From: Nocardia spumae
GTDB lineage: Bacteria; Actinomycetota; Actinomycetes; Mycobacteriales; Mycobacteriaceae
NCBI RefSeq assembly: GCF_020733635.1
Contig: NZ_JAJFZL010000001.1
Span: 1,984,001 to 2,048,000, forward strand
Reading direction: 5' to 3'
Length of the DNA stretch: 64,000 nucleotides
Shown: positions 1 through 10,329 of the stretch, piece after piece
Layout of the letters: every line of letters begins with the position of its first letter
Position numbering within the stretch: the stretch's first letter is position 1
The notes under the pieces: model-generated
Told to the model about the DNA's origin: nothing
The model's database searches: none
Seen by the model: only the letters and a program-made list of their open reading frames with translations
Translations under genes and position numbers: made by a program

Positions 1-1191
<1,191 letters not shown>

Positions 1192-1262
1192 CAATCCGGC
1201 TCGCGCAGTCGATCACAACCCGCGGCGTGTGCCAATTGTGAAGGGGCGCAACGTCATCGCCG

Positions 1263-1282
1263 CCCACCGCTTCGGCGGTGGG
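1263..1282 (+). terminator. Intrinsic hairpin after ettA
   Basis: A perfect 8-bp stem (CCCACCGC with GCGGTGGG) is closed by a TTCG tetraloop about 70 bases after the ettA stop. There is no clear T run, which is usual for terminators in high-GC actinobacteria. It separates ettA from the dehydrogenase gene. Confidence 0.6.
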
Positions 1283-1438
1283 TCCGGCGGCTGCGGGCGC
1301 ACCAACCGGCCCGTTCGAGGTAGCTGAGCGTTGCCGAGGGTTTAGAAGGAATCCACCCCGGCACCTCTGCTGCCCAGCTACTCTCGACTCCGGCGTCACT
1401 TTGTTACGGAACCGAATCCGAGGGAGTTGGCGAAGAAA

Positions 1439-4400
1439 ATGACGGTCTCGTCCGAATTGTCCAGTAACGCGTGGGCGGAGAGCTTGCCGGAGCCGCTGCG
1501 AGGAGAACTCGCAACGCTCGAGTCGGCCTATTTCCGCCACGTCGATGCCGGCGATGTGGACTGCGCGATCACCGGAAGTTCGGCGCTGGTATTTCGAAGG
1601 CACCTCGAACTGGGCTTGCAACGGCCGCCGGGTGCCGCTCGGGTACGGGTCTACCACCCCGACGACGGCAGCGGGCTCGGGGCCGCGGTGCAGCTGGTCA
1701 CCGACGATATGCGACTGCTGGTCGAATCGGTGGCCTCGGCGCTGACCCGTATCGGCGTCACCGTCAGCGAGGTGATCCACCCGATTTTCGAGGTGCTGCG
1801 CGACGACGACGGCCGGTTGCATTCGGCCGCTCCGCACGAGGTGGACAGCAACGGCGTCACCGGACTGCGGGAATCGTGGATTCACGTTCAACTTCACCCC
1901 TCGACCAGCCGCGACGTTCTCGAGCGCATCGAGACCGAGATTCCCGACGTCCTCGCCGACGTCCGCCAGGTCATCAGCGATACCGAAGCCATGCGAGCGG
2001 TTCAGGATCGCTTGGCGCGTGAACTCACCCGCACGGCGGATGCCGGGACCGCGCCGTATTCGGCCACCGATCTCGTCGACTGCGCGAATCTGCTGCGCTG
2101 GATGGGCGACGGCCACTTCACCGTGCTCGGGTACGCCCGGTTCCAGCGTGATCCCGCGGCATCGGCCGAGTCGAAATCCGTTGTGGTGCCGGAGAGTTGC
2201 CTGGGCGTACTGCGGCCCGACGTCGGTACCGACTTCCGTGTGCCGGTCGACCGCGGCAATCGCCCGCTGCTGATGTTGACCCAGGGCCTCGTCCCCGCCA
2301 CCGTGCACCGTTCGGTGTATCCGTATTTCGTCGGGGTCGCCGAATCCGACGCGGCGGGGGCCGTGGTCGGCGAACATCTGTTCATCGGCGTCTTCACCGT
2401 GGCAGCGCTGCACCAGAACGTGCTCGACATCCCGGTGATCGCGCGTCGCGTGCGCTCGGTGATCGAGCAGTCCGGCTTCGACCTGGATTCGTTCTCCGGT
2501 CAGGCCATGCTCGAGGTGATCCAGTCCTTCCCGCGTACCGAGTTGTTCTCCTCGGACGTCGACACGATGCGGCGCACCGCCAGCGCGGTCCTCAACGTGG
2601 GGATGCGGCGCCAGGTCCGCCTGTTCCTGCGACGCGACTCCTATGGTCGGTTCGTGGCCGCCATGGTGTATCTGCCTCGCGACCGCTACACCACCCGGGT
2701 TCGCCTCGAAATCCAAGACATCCTCGTGCGCGAACTCGGCGGCGTATCGATCGACTATTCGGCGCGAGTATCCGAAAGCGAGCTCGCCAGTGTCTATTTC
2801 ACCGTGTACCTGCCCGAGCCCGGCACCAAGGTGGATACCTCCGAAGGCAACCGGCTGCGGATACAGAACCTGCTCGCCGAGGCCAGCCGGACGTGGGACG
2901 ACTATCTCCGCGATGAGGTGGCTCGCTCCACCGTGCTGGATCCCGCTGTGGTTCAGCGGTATTCGGCCGCGCTGCCCGACGGTTACAAAGAAGATTTCGG
3001 ACCCGCCCGCGCGCTGGCCGATATCGTGCGCCTGGAGCGTCTCGGCGGGAGCGCCATCGATCAGCATCTGTACCGCCGTGCGGGCGCCGAACCCGGGTCG
3101 TGGCGGTTCACGCTGTATGTGAGCGGCGGCATTTCGCTGAGCCAGGTGCTGCCGCTGCTGCAGAGCCTCGGTGTCGAGGTCGTGGACGAACGGCCGTACG
3201 AGGTCGAATTCGACGACGGCCGGGTGGCCTGGATCTACGATTTCGGCCTGCAGGCCCGCCCTGATCTGCTGCGAATGGCCCTGGATCGCAATATGGACGC
3301 GGAGCTGGTCGAAACCGCCGACCGGCTCGAAGTGCTCGATGCGCAGGAACGGGGTCTGCGTGAGCGCTTCACCGAGGCCTTCGACGCGTTGTGGCACGGC
3401 CGGGCCGAAGCGGATCCGCTGAACGAGCTGGTGCTGCGCGCGGGGCTGCCCTGGCGATCGGTGTCGGTCCTGCGGGCCTATTCGAAGTACCTGCAGCAGG
3501 CCGATTTTCCGTACAGCCAGGCGAATATCGCCCGCGTCCTGCTCGCCTCACCGGAGGTGGCCCGGCTGTTCGTCGAACTGTTCGAGGCCATGTTCGATCC
3601 GGATTCGACCTCGGCCGAGCGCGCCGACGAATTGCGGGACGCGGTGCGGGAGTGCGTCAACGAGGTCGTGAGCCTGGATGCCGACCGCATTCTGCGGGCC
3701 ATCCTCGGTGTCGTCACGGCCACCCTGCGTACCAACTACTACATCGTCGACGCCGACGGCGCCCCGCGTGACTATCTGTCGGTGAAGGTCGAGCCGCACG
3801 CGATAGCGGAGTTGCCGAAACCCCGGCCGCAGTTCGAGATCTTCGTCTATTCGCCGCGGGTCGAGGGTGTGCATCTGCGGTTCGGCCCGGTGGCGCGTGG
3901 TGGTCTGCGCTGGTCGGATCGGCTGGAGGATTTCCGGACCGAGATCCTGGGCCTGGTGAAGGCGCAGGCGGTGAAGAACGCGGTGATCGTGCCGGTCGGC
4001 GCGAAGGGCGGATTCGTGGTCAAACGCCCCCCGGCGCCCACCGGTGACCCGTCGACCGATCGGCAGGAACTGCAGGCCGAGGGCATCGCCTGCTATCGCA
4101 CCTTCATCTCCGGGTTACTGGATGTGACCGACAACGTCGATCACACCAGCGGTGCGGTGGTACCGCCGCAGCGAGTCGTCCGTCGCGACGGTGACGACAC
4201 CTATCTGGTGGTCGCGGCCGACAAGGGGACGGCCACGTTCTCCGATATCGCGAACGGCGTCGCGAAGGATTACGGGTTCTGGTTGGGTGATGCGTTCGCG
4301 TCGGGTGGTTCCGCGGGGTATGACCACAAGGCGATGGGGATTACGGCGAAGGGCGCGTGGGAGAGTGTGAAGCGTCATTTCGCGGAGATGAATATCGATA

Positions 4401-6340
4401 CTCAGCGCCAGGAGTTTTCGGTGGTGGGTGTGGGTGATATGTCGGGGGATGTGTTCGGTAACGGGATGTTGTTGTCGGAGCATATTCGGTTGGTGGCGGC
4501 GTTCGATCATCGGCATATTTTCATCGATCCGGATCCGGTGGCGGGGTCGTCGTTCGCGGAGCGGCAGCGTTTGTTCGGGTTGGCGCGGTCGTCGTGGGCT
4601 GATTACGACACGTCGTTGATCAGCGCGGGCGGCGGGGTGTGGGACCGCACGGTGAAGGCCATTCCGGTCAGTCCGCAGATCCGGCAGGCCCTCGGGCTCG
4701 ACGACGACGTGGTGTCGCTGTCGCCGCCGGAAATGATTCGTGCCATTCTGCTGGCGCCCGTGCAATTGCTGTGGAACGGCGGTATCGGTACTTATATCAA
4801 GGCCAGTACCGAGTCACATGCCGATGTCGGCGACAAAACCAACGACGCGGTGCGGGTGGACGCCGGCGATCTCCGGGTCCGGGTCATCGGTGAGGGTGGC
4901 AATCTCGGCGTCACGGCCTTGGGCCGGATCGAGTTCTGCAAGCTCGGTGGCAAATGCAATACCGACGCGCTGGACAATTCGGCCGGTGTCGACTGCTCCG
5001 ACCACGAGGTCAACATCAAGGTGCTGCTCGACGGGGTCGTGTCCGCTGGTGAGCTGCCGGTCGAGGAGCGCAACCCGCTGCTGGCTTCGATGACCGACGA
5101 CGTATCGGCAATGGTGTTGCAGGACAACGTATCCCAGAACTTTCTGATGGGCATGTCGCGCACCGAGGCGCCGCGCATGCTCAACGTGCACACCCGGGTG
5201 ATCGCCGATCTGGAGGCCCGCCGTGGACTGGATCGGGAACTGGAGGCGCTGCCCTCGGCCAAGGAATTGGCCCACCGGGCCGAGGCCGGAGCCGGTCTCA
5301 CCTCTCCGGAACTGGCGAACCTGCTCGCTCACGTGAAGCTGTCGCTGAAGTCGGATCTGCTCGACAGCGATCTGCCCGACAGTGCGTACTTCGCCGCGCG
5401 GCTGCCCAAGTACTTTCCCGCGGCGTTGCGTTCGCGCTTCGGCGGAGAGATCAAACGGCATCGGCTGCGCCGGGAGATCGTCACCACGATGGTGATCAAC
5501 GAGATGGTCGACCTCGGCGGCATCACCTACGCCCATCGGCTCAACGAGGAGATCGGCGCGAGCGCCACCGATGTGGCGCGTGCCTTCGCCGCCACGAGCC
5601 AGATCTTCGACCTGCATTCGCTGTGGGAGCGCATTCGCGCGGCCGATGTCACCACCGCGGTGAAGGACGAATTGGAGCTGGAGACCAAGCGGACCCTCGA
5701 TCGTGCCTCCCGGTGGCTGCTGAGCAACCGCCCGCAGCCGGTGGCGGTCGGTGCGGAGATCCACCGCTATAGCGGACCGGTGCGTGAACTCGCCCCCAAG
5801 GTGCCGGGCTGGCTGCGCGGCCACCACCTCGACACGCTGTCCGAGGCCTCCGCGCAGATCGTGTCCCGCGGGGTGCCCGAGGAACTCGCCACCGAGGTGT
5901 TCGGGCTCCTCAACCTGTTCCCGCTGCTGGACGTCGTCGATATCGCCGACATCACCGATCGCAGCGGTGAAGAGGTCGGTGCGCTGTACTACGCGCTCAA
6001 CGAGCATCTCAAGATCGACTGGCTGCTCCAGGCGGTCAGTCATCTCGAGCGCGGCGACCGCTGGCACTCCCTGGCCAGGCTGGCACTGCGCGACGATATG
6101 TACGGCTCGTTGCGGTCGCTGACCCTCGATGTCCTGTCCGCCGGTGATCCCGAGGAGACCGCGGAGGAGAAGATCGCGTACTGGGAATCGAAGAACCAAT
6201 CCCGGCTGGGTCGTGCTCGTGCGGCGCTGTCGGAGCTGTTCACTTCCGGGGCCCACGATCTGGCGACCCTGTCGGTGGCGGCCCGCCAGGTCCGCAGCAT
6301 GGTCAGTGGTGTCGGAGCCCAGTCGGAGGTGCCGCGCTGA
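1439..6340 (+). CDS. gdh: NAD-dependent glutamate dehydrogenase, large (180K) class
   Basis: This enzyme oxidatively deaminates glutamate to 2-oxoglutarate and ammonia with NAD, linking amino-acid and TCA metabolism in the cytosol. The protein is about 1633 residues, the size of the large NAD-GDH class. The N-terminal half carries ACT/PAS-like regulatory segments. The catalytic core holds RGGLRWSDR, PVGAKGGFVVK and the NAD-binding part around GGSAGYDHKAMG and SVVGVGDMSGDVFG. In mycobacteria this enzyme is inhibited by unphosphorylated GarA. A TTG codon at 1427 is in frame, but the AGGGAG at 1421-1426 touches it. The ATG at 1439, with that box 12 bases upstream, is preferred. Bases of about 4260-4640 use markedly different synonymous codons from the rest of the gene. 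Confidence 0.95.
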   Translation: MTVSSELSSNAWAESLPEPLRGELATLESAYFRHVDAGDVDCAITGSSALVFRRHLELGLQRPPGAARVRVYHPDDGSGLGAAVQLVTDDMRLLVESVASALTRIGVTVSEVIHPIFEVLRDDDGRLHSAAPHEVDSNGVTGLRESWIHVQLHPSTSRDVLERIETEIPDVLADVRQVISDTEAMRAVQDRLARELTRTADAGTAPYSATDLVDCANLLRWMGDGHFTVLGYARFQRDPAASAESKSVVVPESCLGVLRPDVGTDFRVPVDRGNRPLLMLTQGLVPATVHRSVYPYFVGVAESDAAGAVVGEHLFIGVFTVAALHQNVLDIPVIARRVRSVIEQSGFDLDSFSGQAMLEVIQSFPRTELFSSDVDTMRRTASAVLNVGMRRQVRLFLRRDSYGRFVAAMVYLPRDRYTTRVRLEIQDILVRELGGVSIDYSARVSESELASVYFTVYLPEPGTKVDTSEGNRLRIQNLLAEASRTWDDYLRDEVARSTVLDPAVVQRYSAALPDGYKEDFGPARALADIVRLERLGGSAIDQHLYRRAGAEPGSWRFTLYVSGGISLSQVLPLLQSLGVEVVDERPYEVEFDDGRVAWIYDFGLQARPDLLRMALDRNMDAELVETADRLEVLDAQERGLRERFTEAFDALWHGRAEADPLNELVLRAGLPWRSVSVLRAYSKYLQQADFPYSQANIARVLLASPEVARLFVELFEAMFDPDSTSAERADELRDAVRECVNEVVSLDADRILRAILGVVTATLRTNYYIVDADGAPRDYLSVKVEPHAIAELPKPRPQFEIFVYSPRVEGVHLRFGPVARGGLRWSDRLEDFRTEILGLVKAQAVKNAVIVPVGAKGGFVVKRPPAPTGDPSTDRQELQAEGIACYRTFISGLLDVTDNVDHTSGAVVPPQRVVRRDGDDTYLVVAADKGTATFSDIANGVAKDYGFWLGDAFASGGSAGYDHKAMGITAKGAWESVKRHFAEMNIDTQRQEFSVVGVGDMSGDVFGNGMLLSEHIRLVAAFDHRHIFIDPDPVAGSSFAERQRLFGLARSSWADYDTSLISAGGGVWDRTVKAIPVSPQIRQALGLDDDVVSLSPPEMIRAILLAPVQLLWNGGIGTYIKASTESHADVGDKTNDAVRVDAGDLRVRVIGEGGNLGVTALGRIEFCKLGGKCNTDALDNSAGVDCSDHEVNIKVLLDGVVSAGELPVEERNPLLASMTDDVSAMVLQDNVSQNFLMGMSRTEAPRMLNVHTRVIADLEARRGLDRELEALPSAKELAHRAEAGAGLTSPELANLLAHVKLSLKSDLLDSDLPDSAYFAARLPKYFPAALRSRFGGEIKRHRLRREIVTTMVINEMVDLGGITYAHRLNEEIGASATDVARAFAATSQIFDLHSLWERIRAADVTTAVKDELELETKRTLDRASRWLLSNRPQPVAVGAEIHRYSGPVRELAPKVPGWLRGHHLDTLSEASAQIVSRGVPEELATEVFGLLNLFPLLDVVDIADITDRSGEEVGALYYALNEHLKIDWLLQAVSHLERGDRWHSLARLALRDDMYGSLRSLTLDVLSAGDPEETAEEKIAYWESKNQSRLGRARAALSELFTSGAHDLATLSVAARQVRSMVSGVGAQSEVPR

Positions 6341-6482
6341 GATGCGTTTGCGGTCGGACACTGCATACTGGGTAGCCGGAGCGGTCCCGGCGGCGTAGCC
6401 GGGGATACGCTTCGAGCTTGCTCGCCGCCCGCGTCGGCCGCACGGCCGCGCGTGGGCGGTATTCCGATCGGAGGTGTACAGC

Positions 6483-6956
6483 GTGACCAATGTCGGCTCG
6501 GTGAACGGGGCCTCGATGGCCGGAGGCGTCGCCGTCCTGCCCAAACGTTTTCACGCGAAGGTCGATGTCCGGTGGTCGGATATGGATGTGTTCCAGCACA
6601 TCAACCATGCGCGCATGGTGACCCTGCTGGAAGAGGCCCGCATTCCGTGGCTGTTCGAGGACGGACGTCCCACCGCCGGTCTGCGGGCCGGTTGTGTCCT
6701 CGCCGATCTGCACGTCCGGTACCGCGGTCAGCTCCGGCACGAGGACACACCGCTGGATGTGGCGATGTGGATCGAACAGTTGCGCGCGGTCGATTTCACG
6801 ATCGGCTACGAGGTCCGGGCCAACGGTGCGGCGCTGGACTCGCCGCCCGCCGTGGTCGCCAGTACCCAGATCGCCGCATTCGATATCGATACCCAGCGGC
6901 TGCGGCGGTTGACCGGCGAGGAACGTGATTATCTGAGCATCTGGCGGGCCGACTAG
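6483..6956 (+). CDS. Hotdog-fold acyl-CoA thioesterase
   Basis: This 157-residue protein belongs to the 4-hydroxybenzoyl-CoA thioesterase (4HBT) family, which hydrolyses acyl-CoA thioesters. The family signature WSDMDVFQHINHARM lies near residue 35, including the catalytic Asp and the conserved N-H pair. It has the expected single hotdog domain and no signal or membrane segment. The start is the GTG at 6483, which has a GGAGG-type site seven bases upstream. An in-frame GTG at 6474 overlaps that site and is rejected. In M. tuberculosis the homologue (Rv2475c) also follows the NAD-glutamate dehydrogenase gene. The natural substrate cannot be read from the sequence. Confidence 0.85.
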   Translation: MTNVGSVNGASMAGGVAVLPKRFHAKVDVRWSDMDVFQHINHARMVTLLEEARIPWLFEDGRPTAGLRAGCVLADLHVRYRGQLRHEDTPLDVAMWIEQLRAVDFTIGYEVRANGAALDSPPAVVASTQIAAFDIDTQRLRRLTGEERDYLSIWRAD

Positions 6957-6987
6957 CGCCGGCATTCCGACTCACGACAACGGTTCG

Positions 6988-7641
6988 ATGCTGCGTATAA
7001 CCGATCCCGCCGAGCGGGAGAACCTCGCCACTTTCCTCGCCCACGCGGTCCGGCTCGATCCGGCCGCGGTCATCCGCCTGCACCGGCGCGGGGACCGCTA
7101 CGTCACCGCCTGGGCGGCCACCGGATTCGAGGTGCTGGCCGCCCGCACGGTGGTCGGTGATCTCGAGGTCGCCGATGTCACCGTCGCCGGTGATGCGGCA
7201 CTGGCCGGATTGAACGGTCCCGGCCCCGACGGGCATATCGATATCGGATATTCGATGGACTCCGCCTGGCGGACCGCCCTGCCACCCGCGACCGGTTTCA
7301 CCCATATCGACGATGTGCCCGCGCGCAGTCTGGTCGAGCTCGCCGAACGTGGGGCCCGAGTAGCCGCCGAGCACAGCGGCGGGCACGGTCCGCCGGCGTC
7401 GCTACTGGAGCAGACGGTACTGACCGTGACCGGCGGTGAGGAACGGGTCGAGGTACCGATGCGCGTCGTGTTCGCGCTCACCGCAATGGATTTCATCCCG
7501 CATTCCGGGCGGGAGGCCGACTCCGGCCGGATCGCCCCCGGTGAGACCGTACGGGTGCGCGCGACCCGCAGCTGGTTGCGCTTGGACGCGCGTTACGGTT
7601 CGGTCGCCCGGCGTCGTAGCGGACCACTGCTCGCCGGCTGA
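6988..7641 (+). CDS. Conserved protein of unknown function (Rv2474c-like position)
   Basis: This is a 217-residue acidic, soluble protein with no signal peptide and no membrane segment. I do not recognise a catalytic motif. It sits 31 bases after the thioesterase gene on the same strand and is probably cotranscribed with it. In M. tuberculosis an uncharacterised gene occupies the same place (Rv2474c), so the pairing is conserved. The reading frame has the strong G/C third-position bias of real genes here. No clear ribosome-binding site precedes the ATG, and the start could lie elsewhere. Confidence 0.75.
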   Translation: MLRITDPAERENLATFLAHAVRLDPAAVIRLHRRGDRYVTAWAATGFEVLAARTVVGDLEVADVTVAGDAALAGLNGPGPDGHIDIGYSMDSAWRTALPPATGFTHIDDVPARSLVELAERGARVAAEHSGGHGPPASLLEQTVLTVTGGEERVEVPMRVVFALTAMDFIPHSGREADSGRIAPGETVRVRATRSWLRLDARYGSVARRRSGPLLAG

Positions 7642-7647
7642 CCGGGC

Positions 7648-8589
7648 TCACTCAGCGTTCGCCACAACGGTTTTCCACCACGCCACGGTTCCCGCCGCCA
7701 CCTCGTCGCGGGGCGTGGGCGCGAGATCGAGCAGCTTTTCGCTGCGGCTCGAGTCGAGGACGAACGGGCGCTCGAACTGGTAGTTCATCTCCGCCAGCTC
7801 GCGCATCAGTGGGCTGACCACCCCGGCCGTGCGCAGCGTCCACCCCGGCAGCGCAACAACTTTCGGGGTCCGGACCTGGGCGGCGGCGGCCAGTTCGGCT
7901 ACCAGTTCACGCATCGACACCGCGGGTGCGGTGGGAGCGTGCAGGAAGCTGTTCCACAGGGTGCGGTCCGCCGCGGCCCGGATCATGGCCGCCGCGAGAT
8001 CGGGCATATAGGTGAACGAGTGCGGCAGGTCCGCATTGCCGAAGACCTGAACGATCTTGCCCGCCAGGATATTCGGGACCATTCGTTCACCGGCGTGCGC
8101 ATTCCGGGCATGCGGCCCGATGAAGTCGGAGGCGGCCACGCTGACCGTCGGTGTCGGTGAGGCCTCGCGGGCGCGCAGCAGTTCCACCCGCACCGCGGGT
8201 TTGCCGAAAGCGGCGGTGCGAGGCATATCTTCGGTCATCGGGAGGTCGACGGGGCCGTAGGCATACAGACTCTCGGGGAACACTACGACGGCGCCCGCGC
8301 GGCCGGCGACATCCAGGATCGTCTGTTCGGCACCCGGCAGCTCGGCCCGCCAGATCCGTGCCGAGTACTGCGACCCGTGGATGCAGTGGTAGACCGCCAC
8401 GGCGCCGTCGACCGCGTCGGCGAGCCGATCGCGGTCGTTGACATCGACCGCGCGCCGCTCGATGAGCGGATGGACCGGCCCGCTGCCCGATCGGGTGAGA
8501 ATCCGGACAGCGGCTCCGGCCGCGGCCAGTTGTTCGGCGACGGTGGTGCCGACCGGCCCGGCTCCGGTGACGACATGCAGATCCGACAT
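7648..8589 (-). CDS. NAD(P)-dependent epimerase/dehydratase-like protein
   Basis: This 313-residue protein has an atypical short-chain dehydrogenase (NmrA/epimerase) fold. An N-terminal Rossmann motif, VTGAGPVGTTVAEQLA, is followed by the conserved ESLYAYGP segment, which carries the active-site Tyr. The Lys that normally follows in YxxxK is not obvious, so it may be a binding or sensor protein rather than an epimerase. The ATG at 8589 is preferred because a GGAG lies about ten bases upstream. A TTG four codons earlier is also in frame. It is convergent with the preceding gene at a 6-base distance. A GAGCA-T-TGCTC palindrome lies just upstream (8612-8622) and suggests TetR-type control, but no TetR gene adjoins it. 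Confidence 0.8.
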   Translation of the reverse strand: MSDLHVVTGAGPVGTTVAEQLAAAGAAVRILTRSGSGPVHPLIERRAVDVNDRDRLADAVDGAVAVYHCIHGSQYSARIWRAELPGAEQTILDVAGRAGAVVVFPESLYAYGPVDLPMTEDMPRTAAFGKPAVRVELLRAREASPTPTVSVAASDFIGPHARNAHAGERMVPNILAGKIVQVFGNADLPHSFTYMPDLAAAMIRAAADRTLWNSFLHAPTAPAVSMRELVAELAAAAQVRTPKVVALPGWTLRTAGVVSPLMRELAEMNYQFERPFVLDSSRSEKLLDLAPTPRDEVAAGTVAWWKTVVANAE

Positions 8590-8611
8590 TGCGTGCTCCA
8601 ATCACTTTCGT

Positions 8612-8622
8612 GAGCATTGCTC
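8612..8622. promoter_or_regulatory. Palindromic operator candidate upstream of the epimerase gene
   Basis: The 11-base sequence GAGCATTGCTC is a perfect dyad around a central T and lies 22 bases upstream of the epimerase start codon. A further TGAGCAC half site occurs at about 8630. The spacing and symmetry fit a TetR-family operator. No regulator gene is adjacent, so the regulator must be encoded elsewhere if the site is real. Confidence 0.4.
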
Positions 8623-8709
8623 TCGATGTTGAGCACAAGTGTGCATCACGGACGCGCACAGCGCAAGAGCGGTGCTCACGTTTGTGACTTACGCACACGA
8701 ACTACCGGG

Positions 8710-9447
8710 TCAGGCGGCACCTTCGCCCAGGTACTGCAGCCATACCGGATCGAGATCCGAGGTGGTCGAGAGCAGTCGCCAGTGCGGCCCCTTCGGTGAG
8801 ACGAGTGGTTGCCCCAGGGTCCACCCCAGTTCGCTGAGGAGCTTGTCGGCCTTGCGGTGATTGCACGGGGCGCAGGAGGCGACGCAGTTCTCCCACGAAT
8901 GCGCGCCCCCGCGGCTGCGCGGAATCACGTGGTCGATGGTTTCGGCTTTCCCGCCGCAGTAGGCGCAGCGATATCGGTCGCGGTGCATGAGTGCCGCGCG
9001 CGTCATCGGGACCCGGGCCCGGTAGGGCACCCGGACGTAGTTGCGCAGTCGGATCACCGACGGCAATGCGACCGAGGCGCCCGCGCTGTGGACGACGGGA
9101 CCCTCCGGATTGTGATGCACGGTATCGGCCTTGTCGCAGACCAGCAGCACGATGGCGCGGCGCGCGGGCAGCGCCGTGAGCGGTTCGTATGTGGCGTTCA
9201 GCAGCAACACCCGGCTCTTGGCCCAGGTGGCGACGACGGAATCGGAACGGTGGGTGATCGCACTCGGGGACGAAAGCCCCGGAGAGTCCGGTGAATGTTC
9301 CGGAGGAGGGGACGGATGTCCCGGAGAGGAATAAGCGGAGAGGATATGCAGCGGAGTAGCCCCCGACCCACGATTGTGGACATCGGCGGGCTGGAGTTGT
9401 CGGTGCGCTCTCGCCTCGTGTGACCGGGCGCCGTGCCGCTGCTTCAT
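8710..9447 (-). CDS. HNH endonuclease
   Basis: This 245-residue protein is a conserved actinobacterial HNH nuclease (Rv2469c-like). The C-terminal half holds the zinc-supported HNH module: RYRCAYCGG, then the DHVIPRSRGG segment with the conserved Asp-His, the Asn of SWENCV, and the CAPCNHRK knuckle. The N-terminal region begins the conserved part at SRVLLLNATYEPL. About 70 preceding residues are rich in Pro, Ser and His and look like linker. The frame stays open much further upstream, so the start is uncertain. The ATG at 9447 gives a length close to the 222-residue mycobacterial homologue. Its role, whether housekeeping DNA repair or processing, is not known. Confidence 0.82.
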   Translation of the reverse strand: MKQRHGARSHEARAHRQLQPADVHNRGSGATPLHILSAYSSPGHPSPPPEHSPDSPGLSSPSAITHRSDSVVATWAKSRVLLLNATYEPLTALPARRAIVLLVCDKADTVHHNPEGPVVHSAGASVALPSVIRLRNYVRVPYRARVPMTRAALMHRDRYRCAYCGGKAETIDHVIPRSRGGAHSWENCVASCAPCNHRKADKLLSELGWTLGQPLVSPKGPHWRLLSTTSDLDPVWLQYLGEGAA

Positions 9448-9789
9448 TGAGGGACCCCGAATTCTGCTAGGTCGGTTCGTGTGCTGGTCGGCAGACACTG
9501 TCACCCAGTTGACCACGGAACGTGCCCGTGTGCACAGTGATTTCGGTGCCGAAATCGTCGCGGGTTCACATATCGCCGGTGGTCGACGGGGTGCGGGTCG
9601 GCATGCGGGGTGTTCGATGCTGGTGTCCGGGTGATTATCGGCGACCTCCGCGTCGCCGGGGCGACCCGGTGCTGAACGTCGGGTGATACGTCGATGTCGA
9701 CTTCTCGGCGTCGCCACCGGTGGGCCTGCGGTGCGGGGCCGGGCACAATGGTGGCGGATACCGGGCAGGCGAGCAGATCGAGAGGGTCG
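9448..9789. other. Divergent intergenic region, HNH nuclease / glbO
   Basis: This 342-base gap separates two divergent genes and must contain both promoters. I see no convincing coding region. The only detail worth noting is a GAGAGG ribosome-binding site immediately before glbO. Confidence 0.5.
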
Positions 9790-10194
9790 ATGACTTCGGG
9801 CGAACAGACGGCGACATCGTTCTATGAGGCGGTCGGCGGTGCGGACACGTTCCGGCGGATCGTGGCGGCGTTCTACCGCGAGGTCGCTGCCGACGAGATC
9901 TTGCGGCCGATGTACCCCGAAAAGGATCTCGGTCCCGCGGAACGCCGGCTGCGCATGTTCCTCGAGCAGTACTGGGGCGGCCCCCGGACCTATTCGGATG
10001 AGCGCGGACATCCCCGGCTGCGGATGCGGCACATGCCCTTCAGTATCGGCCCGATCGAACGGGATGCGTGGTTGCGCTGCATGCGCATCGCGGTTGCCGA
10101 AATCGAGCCGGAGATTCTCGATGACGAACATCGCCGTGCGCTGCTCGATTACCTGGAGATGGCGGCGAATTCGCTGATCAATTCCCCGCTGTGA
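9790..10194 (+). CDS. glbO: Group II truncated haemoglobin
   Basis: This 134-residue globin binds haem and O2 in the cytosol. Homologues in mycobacteria interact with membrane respiration and detoxify reactive nitrogen species. The signature of group II truncated haemoglobins is clear: FYxxV in helix [15 protein letters not shown] in the CD/E region, the proximal His in RMRHMPF, and the G8 Trp in ERDAWLRCM. The family's highly conserved end, [15 protein letters not shown], is intact. The ATG at 9790 follows a GAGAGG box. It lies next to the alpha-glucosidase gene, as Rv2470 lies next to aglA in M. tuberculosis. Confidence 0.96.
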   Translation: MTSGEQTATSFYEAVGGADTFRRIVAAFYREVAADEILRPMYPEKDLGPAERRLRMFLEQYWGGPRTYSDERGHPRLRMRHMPFSIGPIERDAWLRCMRIAVAEIEPEILDDEHRRALLDYLEMAANSLINSPL

Positions 10195-10329
10195 GATGAG
10201 CGGCGGCACGTCCGCCCCGGCGACGAGGGGCCCCGGCTCCCGTCGGCGGCTGCTGTGCAGTTGCTCATTTGTGCCAATGCGACGCGCCCGCTCGGCTGGA
10301 GGTCGTGGATTTTGGCACTATGGGCGACT

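Noticed and set aside
1427..1438. TTG at 1427 as the dehydrogenase start
   Set aside because: It touches the AGGGAG box, leaving no spacing. The ATG at 1439 is better placed.
9448..10209. Upstream extension of the HNH nuclease frame
   Set aside because: The extra 254 codons run opposite glbO and have no family similarity. The ATG at 9447 gives the expected length.
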